64,000 nucleotides of DNA, from the NCBI RefSeq assembly GCF_006829085.1, contig NZ_BJTC01000011.1, forward strand, positions 173,424 through 237,423, given 5' to 3'. Below are positions 60,403 to 64,000 of this stretch, in pieces. The DNA comes from Chryseobacterium sp. ON_d1. Its GTDB lineage: Bacteria > Bacteroidota > Bacteroidia > Flavobacteriales > Weeksellaceae. The notes under the pieces are model-generated. The model worked only from the letters and a program-made list of their open reading frames with translations, was not told the origin of the DNA and made no database searches. Positions within the stretch are counted from its first letter, which is position 1; every line of letters starts with the position of its first letter. The position numbers were made by a program, and so were the translations under genes.

Positions 60403-60503
60403 AGGTTGTTAATAAGGACGGGTTATAAAAGATAATGTTTTTCATCTCAATTGAATATAGATAAACCGATATTATCCGTATTTTTGCTGCAAATTAAATA
60501 AAA

Positions 60504-61169
60504 ATGGTTGATTTTACTGATAACGACGATGATATTTTCACTGGAAAAGAACATACGCCTATAAGGAAAGATGCTTTTGATAAATCGCCACAGGAAAAAG
60601 TTGAAAAAATTACTGAGCTTTTTGGCGAAATTATGGAAACGTTAGGGTTAGATATGACAGATGATTCTCTGAAAGACTCTCCAAGACGTGTTGCCAAAAT
60701 GTATGTAAATGAGATTTTCGGAGGACTTCTTCCCGAAAATAAACCAGGAATCTCCACTTTCTCCAATAAATATAAATACCGCCAGATGTTGGTGGAAAAA
60801 GATATCACCGTATATTCTTTCTGTGAACACCACTTTTTGCCCATTATAGGAAGAGCTCATGTTGCTTATATATCCAATGGAGAAGTAATCGGTCTTTCAA
60901 AAATTAACAGAATTGTTGATTATTATGCAAAAAGACCTCAGGTTCAGGAGAGGCTTACCATGCAGATTGTAGACGCTTTGAAAGAAGCTTTAGGAACAAA
61001 AGATGTAGCCTGTATCATTGATGCCAAGCATCTTTGTGTCAACTGCAGAGGAATAAAAGATACGGCAAGTTCTACAATTACGGCAGAATTAAGTGGTATT
61101 TTCAGAACAAACCCTATTACAAGACAGGAGTTCTTACATTATGTTGGAAGCCATGCAAAACTAGATTAA
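60504..61169 (+). CDS. folE: GTP cyclohydrolase I
   Basis: Makes dihydroneopterin triphosphate, the first step of folate biosynthesis. The 221-residue protein has the zinc and active-site motifs SFCEHHFLPIIGRAHVAYI, GLSKINRIVDYYAKRPQVQE and AKHLCVNCRGIKDTAS. The N-terminal ~40 residues are an acidic extension (DFTDNDDDIFTG). The DinB-like gene begins six bases after its stop. TATTTTTG at 60479-60486 fits the -7 consensus, but the nearest TTG is 25 bases away, slightly too far. Confidence 0.95.
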   Translation: MVDFTDNDDDIFTGKEHTPIRKDAFDKSPQEKVEKITELFGEIMETLGLDMTDDSLKDSPRRVAKMYVNEIFGGLLPENKPGISTFSNKYKYRQMLVEKDITVYSFCEHHFLPIIGRAHVAYISNGEVIGLSKINRIVDYYAKRPQVQERLTMQIVDALKEALGTKDVACIIDAKHLCVNCRGIKDTASSTITAELSGIFRTNPITRQEFLHYVGSHAKLD

Positions 61170-61175
61170 TAAAAA

Positions 61176-61607
61176 ATGAACTACCAAGTCCTTAAAAATA
61201 TTATTGATGCCGAGCTTCAGAGATTCCAAAATATCTCTGAACAGGAATGGTCGTATAAAAGTTCTCCGGAAAAATGGTCCAAAAAAGAAATTATTGGCCA
61301 TCTTTGTGACAGTGCTTTAACAAATATCCGTAGATTTGTTGTTACCCAATACAAAGAGAATGAGAATATTGTTTATGATCAGAACTTTTGGGTGAAAGCT
61401 CAGAACTATCAGAATGTTCCTACTACAGACCTTATCGATCTGTGGAAATCTTTGAACTATCAGATCGTTCATGTAGTTGAAAAAATTCCGGATGAAGCAC
61501 TACAAAGAACCTGTGATACTACCAAAACAAAACCTCAGGTTTTTACATTGGAGTTTATTATCAATGATTATGTAGATCATCTGCAACATCATTTAAAAGC
61601 GATTTAA
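61176..61607 (+). CDS. DinB-family protein
   Basis: A 143-residue DinB/YfiT-like four-helix-bundle protein. Histidines in IIGHLCDSALTNIRR and NDYVDHLQHHLKAI match the metal-binding triad of the superfamily, which includes thiol-dependent transferases. It is co-transcribed with folE. Function is not known; such proteins are common in Bacteroidota. Confidence 0.85.
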   Translation: MNYQVLKNIIDAELQRFQNISEQEWSYKSSPEKWSKKEIIGHLCDSALTNIRRFVVTQYKENENIVYDQNFWVKAQNYQNVPTTDLIDLWKSLNYQIVHVVEKIPDEALQRTCDTTKTKPQVFTLEFIINDYVDHLQHHLKAI

Positions 61608-61731
61608 TTATGATAAAATTTAAAAAAGTTTCAGATAAAATTTTTATCACAACAATTATCTGTTGTGACAGAAGTAATTTAACTCATTTTTGAATCTTTA
61701 AAATCATTAAATCTTTTTAACTTAAAAATAA

Positions 61732-63198
61732 ATGCAATTAAAAATATATAACTCCCTTACTGCGGAAAAAGAAATATTCAAACCTATCTTAGAAGGAAAT
61801 GTCGGTATGTATGTATGCGGACCTACAGTGTACAGTAATGTGCATTTAGGGAATGTAAGGACTTTTCTTTCTTTCGATTTTATTTATCGTACCCTGATGC
61901 ATTTGGGGTATAAAGTAAGATATGTAAGAAATATTACTGATGCGGGTCACCTTACCGATGATGGGAATGTAGATAACGACAGGTTCGTGAAACAGACCAG
62001 ACTTGAGAAACTGGAACCTATGGAAATTGTACAGAAGTACACCGTAGATTTCCACAAGGTATTGGATATGTTCAATCTTTTACCACCGAATATCGAACCT
62101 ACAGCAACAGGACATATTGTAGAACAGATCGAATTGACTCAAAAGCTGATTGAAAGAGGTTTTGCTTATGAAAGCAACGGGTCAGTGTACTTTGATGTAT
62201 TGGAATACAATAGGAGAGGTTTGAACTATGGCGAACTTTCAAAACGTAATATAGAAGAACTTTTTGCCAATACCAGAGATCTTGACGGGCAGGGAGAAAA
62301 GAAAAATCCACAGGATTTTGCCTTATGGAAAAAAGCATCTCCAGCTCACATTATGAGATGGAATTCCCCTTGGGGAGAAGGTTTCCCGGGATGGCATCTT
62401 GAATGTACTGCAATGAGTACTAAATATTTAGGTGAAACATTCGATATCCATGGAGGAGGAATGGATCTTAAATTCCCACACCACGAATGTGAAATTGCAC
62501 AAGGAAAAGCCTGCAACGATACCGCACCGGTGAATTACTGGATGCATGCCAATATGCTGACGATGAATTCGCAGCGTATGAGTAAATCCACAGGAAACTA
62601 TATCCTTCCAATGCAGTTGGTGACAGGAGATAATGACTTCTTTGAAAAACCTTTCCACCCTTCAATTGTACGTTTCTGCTTCCTGCAGGCGCACTACAGA
62701 AGCGTTCTGGATATTTCAAACGATGCAATGATAGCCAGTGAAAAAGGATTCATCAGATTAATGGAAGCGGTCAAAGTACTGAACGCTATTACTCCTGACG
62801 ATACCAGACAATCCGGCTTTAGGTTGGAGGAATGGAAAAATAAAGCTTATGAAGCTTTAACAGATGATTTCAATTCTCCAATCCTGATTGCTCACTTATT
62901 TGAAGCGGTGAAATATATCTTTGCTTTAAATGATGGTAAAGAAACAATCTCAACAGCAGATCTTGAAGATTTGAAATCAACATTAAATGCATTTATTTTT
63001 GATGTTTTAGGATTACAGACTGTAGAAGAAAACAACAACGAAAAGCTTGATCAGACCCTGAAAGTTTTGATCGAATTGAGAAATCAGGCAAGAAAATCTA
63101 AAAACTTCGAGCTTTCAGATCAAATCAGAGATAAACTGCTTGCAGAAGGAATAGAATTAAAAGATGGAAGAGACGGTACATCATACGTCTTGAACTAA
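61732..63198 (+). CDS. cysS: Cysteinyl-tRNA synthetase
   Basis: Charges tRNA-Cys. The 488-residue class I synthetase has the HIGH-type motif VHLGNVRTF, the zinc site set YVCGPTVYSN, WHLECTAMS and FPHHECEIAQ, and the KMSKS-type motif RMSKSTGNY. The C-terminal DALR region and anticodon-binding helices follow (RNQARKSKNFELSDQIRDKL). It is a single gene ending in a terminator, with a 124-base gap upstream in which I see only a weak hairpin and no clear promoter. Confidence 0.97.
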   Translation: MQLKIYNSLTAEKEIFKPILEGNVGMYVCGPTVYSNVHLGNVRTFLSFDFIYRTLMHLGYKVRYVRNITDAGHLTDDGNVDNDRFVKQTRLEKLEPMEIVQKYTVDFHKVLDMFNLLPPNIEPTATGHIVEQIELTQKLIERGFAYESNGSVYFDVLEYNRRGLNYGELSKRNIEELFANTRDLDGQGEKKNPQDFALWKKASPAHIMRWNSPWGEGFPGWHLECTAMSTKYLGETFDIHGGGMDLKFPHHECEIAQGKACNDTAPVNYWMHANMLTMNSQRMSKSTGNYILPMQLVTGDNDFFEKPFHPSIVRFCFLQAHYRSVLDISNDAMIASEKGFIRLMEAVKVLNAITPDDTRQSGFRLEEWKNKAYEALTDDFNSPILIAHLFEAVKYIFALNDGKETISTADLEDLKSTLNAFIFDVLGLQTVEENNNEKLDQTLKVLIELRNQARKSKNFELSDQIRDKLLAEGIELKDGRDGTSYVLN

Positions 63199-63224
63199 TA
63201 AAAATATAACTTCGTTTTATCCCC

Positions 63225-63271
63225 ATTCCGTAAGAGTCACTTATATTAAGATTCTTACGGAATGTTTTTTT
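63225..63271 (+). terminator. Terminator after cysS
   Basis: Arms ATTCCGTAAGA (63225-63235) and TCTTACGGAAT (63253-63263), a 17-base loop, then GTTTTTTT. Confidence 0.8.
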
Positions 63272-63319
63272 AGATACTGCAGAAAATCCATAAGAATTTC
63301 ATATTCCTCTTTTTTATAT

Positions 63320-63350
63320 CTCTCACTCTCCAACACTCCCACATTCCCAC
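63320..63350. repeat. Tandem short-word repeat (ctctcactctccaacac type)
   Basis: Degenerate tandem of actc/accc words (ctctcactctccaacactcc) just after the cysS terminator, similar in composition to 63914-63960 and to the arms around 8128-8667. Confidence 0.45.
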
Positions 63351-63578
63351 TTTATTTCGGAGCTTAATCCTGCTATCCATTCATACTCCTCGCGCCAGCG
63401 CTATTCCACGCTCAAACCCTCCTGCGCTCCAGCTCCTGCTGCGGGGTAACCATTTCTATCAGGGCTAGGGAAGGAGTCGTTAATGATGAATGATGAATTT
63501 CGTGGTAGGAGAATATAGTGTTCGGGTTATTGTGTTGCGAGCTTCGGATTAGTGGGTACAAGCCTTTATTCCCCTTGT

Positions 63579-63720
63579 GTCATTCCGCAGGAATCCAAAC
63601 TTTTAGACCAGAGCCCTTAAAGGATGTAAGTTGGCAGGATAATGCCCAAAATCTTTTTAACAGTTGGTATTAACCGTGTCATGCTACGGAAAAGTTTTGT
63701 CCGGACTTCTGCGGAGTGAG
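63579..63720. repeat. Inverted repeat with cattccgcaggaatcc arms
   Basis: The left arm 63579-63604 begins GTCATTCCGCAGGAATCC. The right arm 63690-63720 ends in the complement of CTCACTCCGCAGAAGTCC, with both arms carrying AAACTTTT inside; the right arm has a few extra bases. The centre of ~85 bases has no gene. Confidence 0.5.
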
Positions 63721-63913
63721 AATGCTGTGTTTGATATATAATATGGTGTATCATCAATTCAATAGGAATCAGGCATAATTCTTAATTTTCGAAGAAATCC
63801 TGTTTTCTTATATAGTCTGTTCTCTATTATATAATATACACTATTTTGATCAATGGTCAACCCCACATCCCGTACCCCCCGCATCCCGGCATCACCATTC
63901 TCTCTTTCTCCCA

Positions 63914-63960
63914 CCCTCAAACCCTCTCACGCTCAAACGCTCAAACTCTCCAACCCTCCA
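63914..63960. repeat. Tandem ctcaaac-type word repeat
   Basis: At least four copies of ctcaaac/ctcaa words occur within 47 bases, in the same orientation as the right arm near 8637. Confidence 0.55.
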
Positions 63961-64000
63961 CCCCAAGCCCCAAACAAATGTTTAAAATTTTTCTCCCTGC

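Larger units (their letters stand above)
63272..64000. other. Non-coding, repeat-rich tail
   Basis: About 730 bases without a credible gene on either strand. Besides the listed repeats, it holds a locally GC-richer stretch (63357-63480, from the run ggagcttaatcctgct to atcagggctagg), which from memory resembles a dispersed intergenic element of chryseobacteria, and a run of tgatgaa words near 63482-63500. Confidence 0.5.

Noticed and set aside
61647..61668. Hairpin TCACAACA/TGTTGTGA as a terminator for the DinB gene
   Set aside because: No T-run follows the right arm; it could equally be an operator, so I left it unlabelled.
1..64000. CRISPR arrays, tRNA genes, rRNA genes, prophage or transposase genes
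   Set aside because: I looked for regular spaced repeats, tRNA arm motifs, integrase or transposase motifs and saw none; a covariance-model scan would be needed to exclude small RNAs fully.

Overview
The window looks like a chromosomal segment of a flavobacterium, most likely Chryseobacterium or a close relative. It is AT-rich. Recognisable promoters follow the Bacteroidota pattern (TTG, 17-23 bases, TAnnTTTG), genes mostly lack a clear Shine-Dalgarno, and the gene content (OMP beta-barrel family receptors, grasp-with-spasm peptide maturases, GG-leader mini-peptides, MoxR/DUF58/DUF4129/DUF4350 cluster) is typical of Bacteroidota. The genus assignment is inference from protein resemblance; no rRNA is present to test it. 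I see no tRNA, rRNA, CRISPR array, prophage or transposase gene.

Layout. 1-1.96 kb: end of enolase and citrate synthase. 2-6.7 kb: an esterase/HxlR divergent pair, then a membrane AraC-type regulator and an outer-membrane receptor. 6.7-6.9 kb: a 54-residue Cys-rich GG-leader peptide gene on the minus strand. 7.2-16 kb: a long plus-strand run with two amidinohydrolases, S-adenosylmethionine decarboxylase, DUF4178, a small membrane protein, DUF350, a membrane-embedded spermidine-synthase-like enzyme, an exported FAD oxidoreductase and a polytopic membrane protein. This looks like an envelope-bound polyamine system. 16-23.3 kb: a GH43-type secreted glycosidase, a lipoprotein esterase and two tandem paralogous outer-membrane receptors. 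23.7-34.7 kb: housekeeping genes (nadD, recJ, M48 protease, ABC-F ATPase, smpB, OmpA protein, yebC, LpxH-like phosphatase, glycosyltransferase, GNAT, XRE). 34.9-38.3 kb: a compact RiPP locus of the grasp-with-spasm type. 38.4-46.5 kb: RDD, SpoIIM, DUF4129, DUF4350, MoxR and DUF58 genes. 46.6-49.2 kb: a GH63-like glucosidase. 49.3-59.1 kb: a methionine regulon behind a SAM riboswitch (metX, ACT-homoserine dehydrogenase, metZ-like, split metH with a fatty-acid desaturase between the halves, metF). 59.2-63.2 kb: GNAT-like protein, folE, DinB-like, cysS. 63.2-64 kb: non-coding repeat-rich DNA.

How parts work together. The SAM riboswitch should let methionine sufficiency shut off the metX to metF run, which turns homoserine into methionine and supplies methyl-folate. 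The AdoMet decarboxylase and aminopropyltransferase-like genes would consume SAM to build aminopropyl products at or in the inner membrane, with an exported FAD enzyme as a possible oxidase. The RiPP locus makes a GG-leader precursor that an ATP-grasp enzyme probably crosslinks with help from a SPASM protein without a radical-SAM cysteine motif. Intergenic DNA repeatedly holds imperfect inverted repeats built of short words; two of these units enclose a four-helix-bundle (S23/IVP) gene.
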